Origin: Leifsonia sp. ku-ls
GTDB taxonomy: Bacteria > Actinomycetota > Actinomycetes > Actinomycetales > Microbacteriaceae
NCBI GenBank assembly: GCA_003367665.1
Contig: QKXI01000014.1
Coordinates: 145,228 to 209,227 of the forward strand
Direction: 5' to 3'
Length of the DNA stretch: 64,000 bases
Under the pieces are notes generated by a model. It did no database searches. It was not told where the DNA came from and saw nothing but the letters and a program-made list of their open reading frames with translations. This document shows positions 41,712 through 50,539 of this stretch, piece after piece; positions within the stretch are counted from its first letter, which is position 1, and the number at the start of each line of letters is the position of its first letter. Both the position numbers and the translations under genes were made by a program.

Positions 41712-43331
41712 TCAGCCGCCGAGCGCGTCCCCGACGATCCGCTTCGCCTCCTCCTGCACCTCGCGCAGGTTCTCCTCGCCCTCGAACGACTCCGCGTAGA
41801 TCTTGTAGACGTTCTCGGTGCCGGACGGCCGCGCCGCGAACCAGGCCTTCTCGGTCTGGACCTTGACGCCGCCGAGCGGCGCGTCGTTGCCGGGGGCGCG
41901 GCTCAGCTTCGCCGTGATCGGCTCGCCGGCCAGCTCCGTGGCCGTGATCGCGTCGCCGTCGAGCTTCGACAGCGCGGCCTTCTGCTCCGGCGTCGCCGGC
42001 GCGTCCACCCGCTGGTAGACCGGGTCGCCGAAGCGCTCGGTGAGCTCGCGGTACAGCTCCGACGGCGACGTGCCGGTCACGGCCCGGATCTCGCTGGCGA
42101 GCAGGGCGAGCAGGATGCCGTCCTTGTCGGTCGTCCACGCCGTGCCGTCGAAGCGCAGGAACGACGCGCCCGCGCTCTCCTCGCCGCCGAAGCCGACCGT
42201 GCCGTCGATGAGGCCGGGAACGAACCACTTGAAGCCCACCGGCACCTCCCACAGCCGCCGGCCGAGCGACTCCGCCACGCGGTCGATGATGGACGACGAC
42301 ACGAGCGTCTTGCCGACGGCGGCGTCCTTCCTCCACTCGGTGCGGGTGCGGAACAGGTAGTCGATCGCGACGGCGAGGTAGTGGTTGGGGTTCATCAGCC
42401 CGCCGTCGGGCGTGACGATTCCGTGCCGGTCGGCGTCGGCGTCGTTGCCGGTGAGGATGTCGAAGTCGGCGCGGCGGGCGACCACCGACGCCATCGCGGA
42501 GGGGCTGGACGGGTCCATCCGGATCTTGCCGTCCCAGTCGAGCGTCATGAAGCCCCAGGTGGGGTCGACGTCCGGGTTCACCACCGTCAGGTCGAGGCCG
42601 TAGCGCTCCGCGATGGCCTCCCAGTAGTGGACGCTGGCGCCGCCGAGCGGGTCGGCGCCGATCCGGATGCCACTGTCCTTGATCGCCTTCACGTCGATGA
42701 TGTTCTCCAGGTCGTCGACGTAGTGGCCGCGGAAGTCGTAGGTCTCGACGCCCGACGGCTCGGCCATGCGCACGTCCTTCATGCCGTCGGCGATGATCTC
42801 GTTGGCGCGCTTGGCGATCCAGCTGGTCGCGTCCGTGTCGGCCGGGCCGCCGTGCGGCGGGTTGTACTTGAAGCCGCCGTCGCTCGGCGGGTTGTGGCTC
42901 GGGGTGACGACGATGCCGTCCGCCTGGTCGCCGTGGCCCTGCCGGTTGTAGCGGATGATCGCGTGCGACACCGCGGGCGTCGGCACCCAGTCGTCGAACT
43001 CGTCGACGAGCACCCGCACCTCGTTGCCGACGAGCACCGCGAGCGCGGTCGTGGTGGCGAACTCGCTCAGCAGGTGCGTGTCCGCCCCGATGAACAGCGG
43101 GCCGGTGATGCCCTGACTGTTGCGGTACTCGACGATCGCCTGCGTGGTGGCGGCGATGTGGTCCTCGTTGAACGCCGTGTTCAGCGAAGAACCCCGGTGG
43201 CCGGAGGTGCCGAACACCACGCGCTGCTCCGGAATGCTGACATCGGGCTTCAGCTCGTAGTACGCGCGCCGCAGGGCGTCGACGTCGATCAGGTCGGAAG
43301 GCTGGGCGGGGGTTCCGGCTCGTTCGTCCAT
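41712..43331 (-). CDS. pgm: Phosphoglucomutase (alpha-D-glucose phosphate-specific)
   Basis: This gene encodes 539 residues. It interconverts glucose-1-phosphate and glucose-6-phosphate, supplying UDP- and ADP-glucose precursors. The phosphoserine loop is VTPSHNPPSDGGFKYNPPHG, the metal loop ILTGNDADADRHGIVT, the sugar loop VGFGGEESAGASFLR and the phosphate loop KAWFAARPSGTENVYKIY. The N-terminus with FGTSGHRGSSLNTAFNEDH is the bacterial Pgm form. It is convergent with the RsbW gene by 1 bp. It could feed the neighbouring glycan synthase, though it is a housekeeping enzyme. Confidence 0.96.
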   Translation of the reverse strand: MDERAGTPAQPSDLIDVDALRRAYYELKPDVSIPEQRVVFGTSGHRGSSLNTAFNEDHIAATTQAIVEYRNSQGITGPLFIGADTHLLSEFATTTALAVLVGNEVRVLVDEFDDWVPTPAVSHAIIRYNRQGHGDQADGIVVTPSHNPPSDGGFKYNPPHGGPADTDATSWIAKRANEIIADGMKDVRMAEPSGVETYDFRGHYVDDLENIIDVKAIKDSGIRIGADPLGGASVHYWEAIAERYGLDLTVVNPDVDPTWGFMTLDWDGKIRMDPSSPSAMASVVARRADFDILTGNDADADRHGIVTPDGGLMNPNHYLAVAIDYLFRTRTEWRKDAAVGKTLVSSSIIDRVAESLGRRLWEVPVGFKWFVPGLIDGTVGFGGEESAGASFLRFDGTAWTTDKDGILLALLASEIRAVTGTSPSELYRELTERFGDPVYQRVDAPATPEQKAALSKLDGDAITATELAGEPITAKLSRAPGNDAPLGGVKVQTEKAWFAARPSGTENVYKIYAESFEGEENLREVQEEAKRIVGDALGG

Positions 43332-43395
43332 GCCCCTACTCTTCCACGGCCGGGCGGCGATCGGGAGGTGCTGGGCTGCGCAACGACCCCCTCGC

Positions 43396-43401
43396 TAAGC
43401 T
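43396..43401 (+). promoter_or_regulatory. Leaderless -10 box (TAAGCT) of pheA
   Basis: TAAGCT ends 7 nt before the ATG at 43409; no ribosome binding site lies in between, which supports a leaderless transcript. Confidence 0.6.
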
Positions 43402-43408
43402 GATCCGC

Positions 43409-44386
43409 ATGTCCTCCGACCCCGCCGGCGCCCCCGCCGAGCTGCCCGCCTCCCTCGACGACGTGTACAGCTTCCTCGGGCCGTCCGGCACGTTCACGGA
43501 GGCCGCGCTCAAGCAGGTGCCCGAGGCGCGCGGCAAGCAGTGGCGGGCCGTCAACAACCTCGGGGAGGCGCTCGCCGACGTGGTGGAGGGGCGCAGCGTC
43601 GCGGCCATGATCGCCATCGAGAACTCCATCGAGGGCGGCGTCTCGGTCGCGCAGGACGCGCTGGCCACCATTCCGGGCCTGCGGATCATCGGCGAGTATC
43701 TCGTTCCGGTGAACTTCGTCCTCGTCGCCCGGCCGGGCACCACGCTGGCCGACGTGCGCACGGTGAACGCGCATCCCGTCGCCTACGCCCAATGCCACCA
43801 GTGGCTCGACCGCAACCTGCCGGAGCACGGGCACCTGCCCGCGTCCAGCAACGTCGCCGCGGCCGCGTCACTGTTCGAGGGCAGCGCGGCGGACGCGGCG
43901 GTCGCGCCGCCCGGCATCGTCGACCACCACGACGTCGTCGTGCTCGCCGAGAACATCGGGGACAATCCGAACGCCGTCACGCGGTTCGTGCTGGTCAGCA
44001 CCACGCGCACCGTCCCAGAGCCGACCGGGGCCGACAAGACCAGCCTGATCGCCGAGCTGCCGGATGACCGGCCGGGCAGCCTGCTCGACCTGCTGGAGCA
44101 GTTCTCCACGCGGGGGATCAACCTGAGCCTGATCGAGTCGCGGCCGATCGGCGACGCGCTCGGCCGGTACCGGTTCGTGATCGACGCCGACGGGCACATC
44201 CGGGACGAGCGTGTGGCCGACGCGCTGCTCGGGCTCCGGCGGTTCAGCCCGTCGGTGATGTTCCTCGGGTCGTATCCCCGGGCCGACGGCGTGCGAGTTG
44301 AATTCGACCAGCGCTACCGCGACGAGGTGTTCACCGAGGCGCGCGAATGGCTGGCCTCCCTGACCGACGACGCCCCGTCGGCGTAG
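43409..44386 (+). CDS. pheA: Prephenate dehydratase
   Basis: This gene encodes 325 residues. It converts prephenate to phenylpyruvate in phenylalanine synthesis. The catalytic domain (about 15-205) includes FLGPSGTFTEAALKQV, IAIENSIEGGVSVAQDALAT and the substrate motif NAVTRFVLVS. A C-terminal ACT domain (about 218-300) with GINLSLIESRPIGDALGRYR gives feedback inhibition by phenylalanine. There is no chorismate mutase domain, as usual in actinobacteria. The cytoplasmic membrane-protein gene follows after 30 bp. Confidence 0.96.
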   Translation: MSSDPAGAPAELPASLDDVYSFLGPSGTFTEAALKQVPEARGKQWRAVNNLGEALADVVEGRSVAAMIAIENSIEGGVSVAQDALATIPGLRIIGEYLVPVNFVLVARPGTTLADVRTVNAHPVAYAQCHQWLDRNLPEHGHLPASSNVAAAASLFEGSAADAAVAPPGIVDHHDVVVLAENIGDNPNAVTRFVLVSTTRTVPEPTGADKTSLIAELPDDRPGSLLDLLEQFSTRGINLSLIESRPIGDALGRYRFVIDADGHIRDERVADALLGLRRFSPSVMFLGSYPRADGVRVEFDQRYRDEVFTEAREWLASLTDDAPSA

Positions 44387-44416
44387 GCTGCGCAGAAGGA
44401 CAGTCGGGAGGTCATC

Positions 44417-45001
44417 ATGGTCGCCGAGGAGCATGACGACGGCGGTCGTTCCGGCGGTTTCGACCCGCGGTACGACCCCGCCTTCCAGCGCGGCTACCAG
44501 CCGCGGCCGGGGGAGCAGGCCCAGACGCGGGTGCGCGCCGACGCGCCCGACTCGGCCTACCGGCGGCCCTCGTCGCTGCTGCCGCGGCCGGAGGAGGACA
44601 TAGAGCCGGAACCGGTGCAGGAGCCCGCCGCCCTCCCCGTTTCCGTGCCCGACCTCGACCTCCCTCCGCAGCCCGCCTCGCCGCCCACGGCCGCGCCGAG
44701 CCTGCTCGACCGGCTGGACACCAGCCCGCGGCGCAACCCCTTCATGCTGGCGCTGTGGCTGGTCGGCGTCGGCCTCGTCGTGCTCGGCATCGTCCTGTAC
44801 AGCGTCTCGGTGACCGCCTCGTACAACGGGCCGACGCCGAGCACCGACGTCACGGCGCTCGTCTTCGCCCAGCTGGGCTGGATGCTCGCGGGGCCGCTGA
44901 TCACGGTGGGGCTGCTGACGATCGTCGGGCTGTTGTTCCTCACCGCTCTCGCGGGGCGCCGCGCCCCGCAGGCGACGCGCGCCCGCGACGACTTCGACTA
45001 G
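44417..45001 (+). CDS. Conserved hypothetical two-helix membrane protein
   Basis: This gene encodes 194 residues. Residues 1-105 are polar, Pro-rich and probably disordered (FDPRYDPAFQRGYQPRPGE; EPVQEPAALPVSVPDLDLPP). Two membrane helices follow (MLALWLVGVGLVVLGIVLYS and GWMLAGPLITVGLLTIVGLL). The tail is short and charged. The ATG has the ribosome site GGGAGG. Its stop overlaps that of the convergent lipid kinase gene. No function is known. Confidence 0.8.
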   Translation: MVAEEHDDGGRSGGFDPRYDPAFQRGYQPRPGEQAQTRVRADAPDSAYRRPSSLLPRPEEDIEPEPVQEPAALPVSVPDLDLPPQPASPPTAAPSLLDRLDTSPRRNPFMLALWLVGVGLVVLGIVLYSVSVTASYNGPTPSTDVTALVFAQLGWMLAGPLITVGLLTIVGLLFLTALAGRRAPQATRARDDFD

Positions 45002-46024
45002 CGCTCGGGCAGCGCGGGCGCCCGAACGAGCAGGGCGCGCTCGTCCACCCGGAGGTCGAGCGCGACGATGTCGCCGAACGCGTCGCCGTCCAGCTCGAAC
45101 GGCTCCGGCGCCTCCACCGCCAGCTGCACGGACGCTCCGCGCAGGTAGCTGAGCCTGGTGCGCACGGCGCGGTCGGTGAAGCGGATGGATGCGGCGGCCG
45201 AGCGCCGACTTGCGCAGCACCCGGTTCTCCCACGTGACCTTGCGCCAGATCGCCAGCCAGCCGAACACCGTTGCCGGCTGCAGGATGGCGACGTCGAGCA
45301 GCCCGTCGTCTATCGCGCCGTCGGGGATCAGCTCCATGTTCCCCGGGAGGGCGCCGCAGTTGGCGACGAGCATCGTGCTGACGTGCGCCGATCGCTCGTG
45401 GCCGCCGTCGAGGCGGAAGCGCACGCGCACCTTGCTCGACTTCGGGAGCGCCCGGAAGGCGGCATCCACGTAGGCGAGCCACCCGAAGCGGCGCTTGAGC
45501 TCCGGTCGCGCGCCCGCGATCATCGCCGCGTCGATGCCGACCCCGGCCATGACCAGGAAGGCGTGCTCGCTCACCGTGCCGTCGGGCCGGTGCGCCGTCG
45601 CCACGCCGACGTCGATGCGCCGCGTCTCGCCGGCGAAAGCGACCGCGCACGCGCTCTCCACGCTGGCGAACGGGACGCCGATGTTGCGCGCCAGCAGGTT
45701 GCCGGTCCCGGCCGGGATGAGGCCGAGCGCCGCGTCGCTGTCGCGCAGCGCCTCCGCCACCGACCGGACCGTTCCGTCGCCGCCCGCCGCGAGCACGAGC
45801 GACGCCCCGCGGTCGAGGGCATCCCGCACCTGCGCCTGTCCGCCGTCCTCCGGCGTCGTCTCCAGCCAGAGCAGGTCGATGCCCTCGGGATGCCGGTCCG
45901 CCTCCGCGGCCGCGGCGGCAGCCTCCACCGCCGCCCTGACCCGCGCGACGTCGACCCGGATCGGGTTGTAGACGACCGCGACCAGGGTGCGCTCGTCCCC
46001 GCCCCGTCCGTTCACTCTGCTCAC
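44998..46024 (-). pseudogene. Diacylglycerol/sphingosine kinase-like gene broken by a frameshift
   Basis: From the GTG at 46024 the first about 275 residues read as a lipid kinase: VAVVYNPIRVDVARVRAAVE, the nucleotide loop AAGGDGTVRSVAEAL and GLIPAGTGNLLARNIGVP, then GYHSE-type core replaced by NCGALPGNMELIPDGAIDDG. After KSALGRR (near 45190-45210) the frame turns into Arg/Ala nonsense, while another frame of the same strand continues with IRFTDRAVRTRLSYLRG and PFELDGDAFGDIVALD, the expected C-terminal strand, and stops with TAG at 44998. One extra or two missing bases would restore it. Either a real inactivation or a sequencing error in GC-rich DNA. Confidence 0.85.
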
Positions 46025-46047
46025 GCTACCTGTTGCGCATCGGTCGA

Positions 46048-46053
46048 TAAGCT
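46048..46053 (+). promoter_or_regulatory. Leaderless -10 box (TAAGCT) of serS
   Basis: TAAGCT, the same hexamer as at pheA, ends 6 nt before the GTG start at 46060. The 35-bp divergent gap leaves no space for a leader. Confidence 0.6.
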
Positions 46054-46059
46054 GGTCAG

Positions 46060-47325
46060 GTGATCGATCCCGTGCTCCTTCGCGAGAACCCCGATGTCAT
46101 CCGGCGCTCCCAGGAGGCGCGCGGCGACTCCGTCCAGCTCGTCGACGAGGCCATCCAGGCCGACCTCGAGCGCCGCGCGGCCATCACGGCCTTCGAGGAG
46201 CTGCGCGCCGAGCAGAACGCGTTCGGCAAGCAGGTCGCCAAGGCGCCGAAGGAGCAGAAGAAGGAGCTCGTCGCGCAGGCCCAGCAGCTGGCCGGCCGGG
46301 TCAAGGAGGCGCAGCAGGCCGCCAACGACGCCGACGCGCGCTTCGAGCGGCTGATCCGCAGCATCGGCAACCCGATCGTGGACGGCGTCCCGGCGGGCGG
46401 CGAGGACGACTTCGTCGTGCTCAAGACGGTCGGCGACATCCCGACGTTCGACTTCGAGGCGCGCGACCACCTGGAGCTGGGCGAGCTGCTCGGCGCCATC
46501 GACATGGCCCGCGGCGCCAAGGTCGCCGGTGCACGCTTCTCGTACCTGCGCGGCATCGGCGCACGGCTCGAGCTCGCCCTGATGAACATGGCGCTCGACA
46601 AGGCCGTGCAGAACCGCTTCATCCCGATGATCACCCCGACGCTCGTGAAGCCGGAGATCATGCAGGGCACCGGCTTCCTCGGCGCCCACGCCGACGAGGT
46701 CTACCACCTGGAGAACGACGACCTCTACCTGACCGGAACGAGCGAGGTCGCCCTCGCCGGCTACCACGCCGACGAGATCATCGAGGTCGACGAGCCGCTG
46801 CGCTACGCCGGATGGTCGACCTGCTACCGGCGCGAGGCCGGCTCGGCGGGCAAGGACACGCGGGGCATCATCCGCGTGCACCAGTTCGACAAGCTGGAGA
46901 TGTTCGTCTACACCCGACCGGAGGAGGCGGAGGCCGAGCACGAGCGGCTGCTCGGCTGGCAGGAGGAGATGATGCAGGCGCTCGGCCTCAGCTACCGCGT
47001 CATCGACACCGCCGCGGGCGACCTCGGCTCCAGCGCCGCGCGCAAGTACGACGTGGAGGCGTGGATCCCGACCCAGGGCCGGTACCGCGAGCTCACGTCC
47101 ACTTCGAACTGCACGACGTTCCAGGCCCGCCGGCTCGACATCCGGTACCGCACCGAGAGCGGCAAGACCGCGCCGGTCGCCACCCTCAACGGGACGCTGG
47201 CGACCACGCGCTGGCTCGTCGCCATCCTGGAGACGCACCAGCAGGCGGACGGCTCCGTGCGCGTGCCGGAGGCGTTGCGGCCCTACCTGGGCGGGTTGGA
47301 GCTGCTGGAGCCGATCCGTTCGTGA
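46060..47325 (+). CDS. serS: Seryl-tRNA synthetase
   Basis: This gene encodes 421 residues, a class II synthetase charging tRNA-Ser. The N-terminal coiled-coil arm that grips the tRNA long variable arm spans about 30-100 ([20 protein letters not shown]). Motif 2 is [20 protein letters not shown] with QFDKLEMF, and motif 3 is [17 protein letters not shown]. Serine-binding TGTSEVAL-type residues read [14 protein letters not shown] tRNA-Ser gene lies 2.3 kb downstream. The HAD gene overlaps its stop (GTGA). Confidence 0.97.
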   Translation: MIDPVLLRENPDVIRRSQEARGDSVQLVDEAIQADLERRAAITAFEELRAEQNAFGKQVAKAPKEQKKELVAQAQQLAGRVKEAQQAANDADARFERLIRSIGNPIVDGVPAGGEDDFVVLKTVGDIPTFDFEARDHLELGELLGAIDMARGAKVAGARFSYLRGIGARLELALMNMALDKAVQNRFIPMITPTLVKPEIMQGTGFLGAHADEVYHLENDDLYLTGTSEVALAGYHADEIIEVDEPLRYAGWSTCYRREAGSAGKDTRGIIRVHQFDKLEMFVYTRPEEAEAEHERLLGWQEEMMQALGLSYRVIDTAAGDLGSSAARKYDVEAWIPTQGRYRELTSTSNCTTFQARRLDIRYRTESGKTAPVATLNGTLATTRWLVAILETHQQADGSVRVPEALRPYLGGLELLEPIRS

Positions 47326-48125
47326 GCGACGACTCCCGCCTGCTGATCGCGCTCGACGTCGACGGCACGCTCATCCATGAGGACGAGACGGTCGGCGATG
47401 CCGTCCGCACCGCCGTCGCCCGCGTGCGCGACGCCGGCCACGAGGTCATGCTGGCGACCGGCCGCAGCTGGGAGACGGCCCGGCCGATCCACGAGACATT
47501 CGGCCTGACCAGCGAGTTCGTCGTCTGCGCCAACGGTGCGCTCACCATGAAGCGCGACGACACCGTCGAGGGCGGTTACCGGCGTGAGTTCATCGAGGTG
47601 TTCGACCCGACCGAGGTGCTGGAGACGATCCGGCCGCACCTGCCGAGCGGCAGCTTCATGGTCGAGGGGCCGACCGGCTTCCGCCGCTACACCGAGGGCA
47701 TGACCGACTGGGAGCTGGTGAACGCCGAGCAGGTGCCGTTCGAGGAGCTGCTGCGGCATCCCGCGACCCGTGTCGTCGTGGTGTCGCCGGAGCACGACAC
47801 CGAGGAGTTCCTCTCGATCGTCGACCGGATGGGCCTGCAGCGGGTCAGCTACGCGATCGGCTGGACGGCGTGGCTCGACATCTCGCCCGACGGCGTCAGC
47901 AAGGCGACCGCGATGGAGCGCGTGCGGCACGCGCTCGACATCCCGCGCGCGAACGTGGTCGCCGTCGGCGACGGCCGCAACGACATCGAGCTGCTGACCT
48001 GGGCCGCCGAGTCGGGCCTCGGGGTCGCCATGGGGCAGGCGCCGGACGAGGTGAAGGCGGTCGCGACGCGGTCGACCGGAACCGTCGTGGAGGACGGGCT
48101 CGCGCAGGTGCTCGACGCCCTCTGA
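47322..48125 (+). CDS. Cof-type HAD hydrolase
   Basis: This gene encodes 267 residues: [20 protein letters not shown] (motif I DVDGT), [14 protein letters not shown] (motif II), the type IIB cap between about 85 and 185, [11 protein letters not shown] with the conserved Lys, and [27 protein letters not shown] (motif IV). Such proteins remove phosphate from sugar phosphates or nucleotides. It is coupled to serS through GTGA, a conserved arrangement in many actinobacteria, but the substrate is not known. Confidence 0.92.
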   Translation: MSDDSRLLIALDVDGTLIHEDETVGDAVRTAVARVRDAGHEVMLATGRSWETARPIHETFGLTSEFVVCANGALTMKRDDTVEGGYRREFIEVFDPTEVLETIRPHLPSGSFMVEGPTGFRRYTEGMTDWELVNAEQVPFEELLRHPATRVVVVSPEHDTEEFLSIVDRMGLQRVSYAIGWTAWLDISPDGVSKATAMERVRHALDIPRANVVAVGDGRNDIELLTWAAESGLGVAMGQAPDEVKAVATRSTGTVVEDGLAQVLDAL

Positions 48126-48245
48126 GCGACGCGACGCGCGCCCTTCCAGAGCATTGCCAGCCTCCCGTGGGAGTCTTAAAGACGGCGTGTGCTGCATTTC
48201 TGCACGCGTCGCTCTGTTTGCACGACCGATCCCGGAAGGAAGTGA

Positions 48246-49541
48246 ATGAGCGAGATGCCCACCCGCGCGCAAGCGCGAGCGCAGGAGAAGGCCGCCGGAC
48301 CAGCGGTCCGCCACGGACGACTCAAGCAGCACCACCCGCTCTCCTTCCTCCTCAAGATCTTCGTCGCCGTGGTCGCCGTCGTCGGCGTGACCGGGGTCTC
48401 GCTCGCGGCCTACGCGGCCGTCGACGTGGTCAGCAGCGTCAAGAAGTCGGTCAAGCTCGTCGATGCGAAGGGCAACGAGTCGACCCCGGGCGTCGGCGCG
48501 ATGAACGGCGCGTTCAACGTCCTCCTCGCGGGCAGCGACAGCGGCGGCGGCAACGCGGCGTACGGCGAGCGCGACGAGAACCTCAACGACGTCACGATGC
48601 TGCTGCACGTCTCCGCCGACCACAAGAACGCCACGGTCGTCAGCTTCCCGCGCGACATGTTCGTCTCCATCCCGTCGTGCCCCGACCCCAAGGGCGGCAG
48701 CTTCGACGCGATGAGCCGCCAGAAGATCAACAACTCGCTGAGCTACGGCGGCCTGGCCTGCACCGTGCTGACGGTGGAGAAGCTGACGGGACTCGACATC
48801 CCGTACGCGGGCGTCATCCAGTTCGATGGCGTGATCGAGATGTCGAACGCGGTCGGCGGCGTGCCGGTCTGCGTCGCGGGAGACATCAAGGACCCGTACA
48901 CCGGCCTCGACGTGAAGGCCGGCCAGAACGTGCTGCAGGGCTCGCAGGCCCTCGCGTTCCTCCGCACCCGCCACGGCGTCGGCGACGGCTCCGACCTCGG
49001 CCGGATCAGCAACCAGCAGGTGTTCCTGTCGTCGCTGGTCCGCACGATCAAGAGCGCCGACGTGCTCAGCAACCCGGTGAAGCTGTACGGCCTTGCCAAG
49101 GCGGCCACCAGCAACATCACGCTCTCGGAGAGCCTCAACAACCCGACCACGATCGTCTCCATGGCGATGGCGCTGAAGAACGTCGACGTCAGCAAGGTCG
49201 TCTTCGTGCAGTACCCCAACCACTACGTGGACGGCGGAGTCGCCCCGACCGTGGATGCCGCCGACCAGCTGATGGGCGCCCTCCGCAACGATCAGCCGGT
49301 GGTCGTGACGGGCGACACGGGCGTCGGCTCGCAGACCGACCCGAACGCCCCGAACGCGCAGGCCCCGGCGACACAGGCCCCGGCGACGGAAGCGCCCGCG
49401 ACGCAGGCGCCGGCCGATGGCTCGGGCTCCGGCTCCGGCTCGGGTTCGACCGCCGGCGGCTCCGGTTCGGTCGAGCTGCCGTCCGACGTGCACGGCCAGA
49501 CCGCCGCGCAGTACACCTGCTCGAAGCCGTTCTCCGACTGA
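48246..49541 (+). CDS. LytR-CpsA-Psr (LCP) family cell-wall glycopolymer ligase
   Basis: This gene encodes 431 residues: a cytosolic tail, one membrane helix (LLKIFVAVVAVVGVTGVSLA) and an external LCP domain. Conserved LCP features are NVLLAGSDSGGG, RDENLNDVTMLLHVS, VVSFPRDMFVSIP with the catalytic Arg, and FLRTRHGVGDGSDLGRISNQQ. LCP enzymes move lipid-linked polymers onto peptidoglycan or arabinogalactan. From about 360 on the tail is low-complexity (repeats of QAPAT, then GSGSGSGS) and ends with a Cys-containing motif TAAQYTCSKPFSD. The ATG follows GGAAGGAAG. Confidence 0.95.
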   Translation: MSEMPTRAQARAQEKAAGPAVRHGRLKQHHPLSFLLKIFVAVVAVVGVTGVSLAAYAAVDVVSSVKKSVKLVDAKGNESTPGVGAMNGAFNVLLAGSDSGGGNAAYGERDENLNDVTMLLHVSADHKNATVVSFPRDMFVSIPSCPDPKGGSFDAMSRQKINNSLSYGGLACTVLTVEKLTGLDIPYAGVIQFDGVIEMSNAVGGVPVCVAGDIKDPYTGLDVKAGQNVLQGSQALAFLRTRHGVGDGSDLGRISNQQVFLSSLVRTIKSADVLSNPVKLYGLAKAATSNITLSESLNNPTTIVSMAMALKNVDVSKVVFVQYPNHYVDGGVAPTVDAADQLMGALRNDQPVVVTGDTGVGSQTDPNAPNAQAPATQAPATEAPATQAPADGSGSGSGSGSTAGGSGSVELPSDVHGQTAAQYTCSKPFSD

Positions 49542-49592
49542 CCCCCACCCCGGTTCGCTAGAATCGGGCGACGCCGGCTCGCGCCGGCGCCA

Positions 49593-49677
49593 GGAGGGCT
49601 GTCCGAGCGGCCGATGGAGCCAGTCTTGAAAACTGGTGGGCAGAAATGTCTCGTGGGTTCGAATCCCACGCCCTCCG
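49593..49677 (+). tRNA. tRNA-Ser (anticodon UGA)
   Basis: The 7-bp acceptor stem GGAGGGC/GCCCTCC is perfect. The anticodon arm CCAGT-CTTGAAA-ACTGG gives anticodon TGA (49627-49629). A long variable arm and T arm GTGGG-TTCGAAT-CCCAC follow, as in class II tRNAs. The discriminator is G, and CCA is not encoded. It reads UCA (and UCN by wobble). Confidence 0.97.
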
Positions 49678-49779
49678 CCGGCCGTTCGTTCTGCGGCGCA
49701 CCACTGCCTCACGCGAACTGGGGATGTTGTATAAACCTTCAGATTCGATAGTTTCAGCTCGATAGAGAGGCATCGAGCG
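49678..49779. promoter_or_regulatory. A+T-richer promoter region of the DUF2510 gene
   Basis: Downstream of the tRNA, TTGTAT and TAGTTT are separated by 16 bp and form a plausible promoter. A GAGAGG ribosome site precedes the ATG at 49780. Base composition is clearly lower in G+C than in the rest of the window. Confidence 0.5.
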
Positions 49780-50484
49780 ATGAGCACCCCACCTGGCTGG
49801 TTTCCGAATCCGACGAACGCTGACGAAGAAGTTTACTGGGACGGTGACCGCTGGACGGGTGATACCAGGCCCGTATATAAGGCAGCCGTCGCCGAATCCC
49901 ACGGGGAGCTCGGCTCGGATGTTACGTCGTCAGACGGTCCGCAAGACCAAGTGATCCTGAACGACGTGGCAGCGGTTCCCACGAGCGCTCCTGAGCGAAA
50001 GCCGAAGAAGCGGGCGCTCTGGATAGCGATCGGGGCGGTGTTAGTGCTCCTCGTCATCGGTGGCACCACGACTTTGGTCGTGGCCAGCAATGTGCATTCG
50101 CAGCAGGTTGCGGCGGAGAAGGCAGCGGCGAAGAAGAAGGCGGATGCTGAACGGGCTAAGGAGGCTGCCGAGGCCGCGCAGCAGGCCGCGGACGATGCGA
50201 AACGAGCCCAGCGGCGCGACATGGTGACCCAAGTGGAAGCCTCGATCAAGAAGATGGCAGAGGATGACATCAGCAAAGGCGTCCTGACTGGTCCGGTGCT
50301 GACGGTGACGTGCAATCCGGTCTCGGGATCCACGGATGACTTGACGGACACGACCACGACGTTCGACTGCTTCGTGGCCAACAAGGACAACGGGGATGGG
50401 ACCAGCTCGGGCTATTTCTTCAACGCCACGGTCAACTGGACGAGTGGTTCGTACACCTATGGCTTGGGCAAATCGGGGACCTAA
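49780..50484 (+). CDS. DUF2510-domain membrane protein
   Basis: This gene encodes 234 residues. Residues 3-35 are a DUF2510 motif (PPGWFPNPTNADEEVYWDGD then RWTG). A single helix at about 79-101 (WIAIGAVLVLLVIGGTTTLV) is followed by an external coiled coil of about 50 Ala/Lys residues (AAEKAAAKKKADAERAKEAA) and a C-terminal domain with two Cys (VTCNPVSG and FDCFVANKD). Codon use with ATA, TAT and GTA is unlike its neighbours. Its place just after a tRNA gene suggests acquisition. Function unknown. Confidence 0.8.
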   Translation: MSTPPGWFPNPTNADEEVYWDGDRWTGDTRPVYKAAVAESHGELGSDVTSSDGPQDQVILNDVAAVPTSAPERKPKKRALWIAIGAVLVLLVIGGTTTLVVASNVHSQQVAAEKAAAKKKADAERAKEAAEAAQQAADDAKRAQRRDMVTQVEASIKKMAEDDISKGVLTGPVLTVTCNPVSGSTDDLTDTTTTFDCFVANKDNGDGTSSGYFFNATVNWTSGSYTYGLGKSGT

Positions 50485-50539
50485 TCCCGGCTCGACAAGC
50501 GACCGGACTCTGTGAGCTCTCCTTCGTAGAGGTGGCGGA

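Noticed and set aside
44998-46024. Programmed ribosomal frameshift in the lipid kinase gene
   Set aside because: No slippery heptamer or downstream pseudoknot was seen; mutation or sequencing error is simpler.
49593-50484. Integrated element with att sites at tRNA-Ser
   Set aside because: No integrase and no repeat of the tRNA 3' end was found downstream; only the odd composition of one gene remains.
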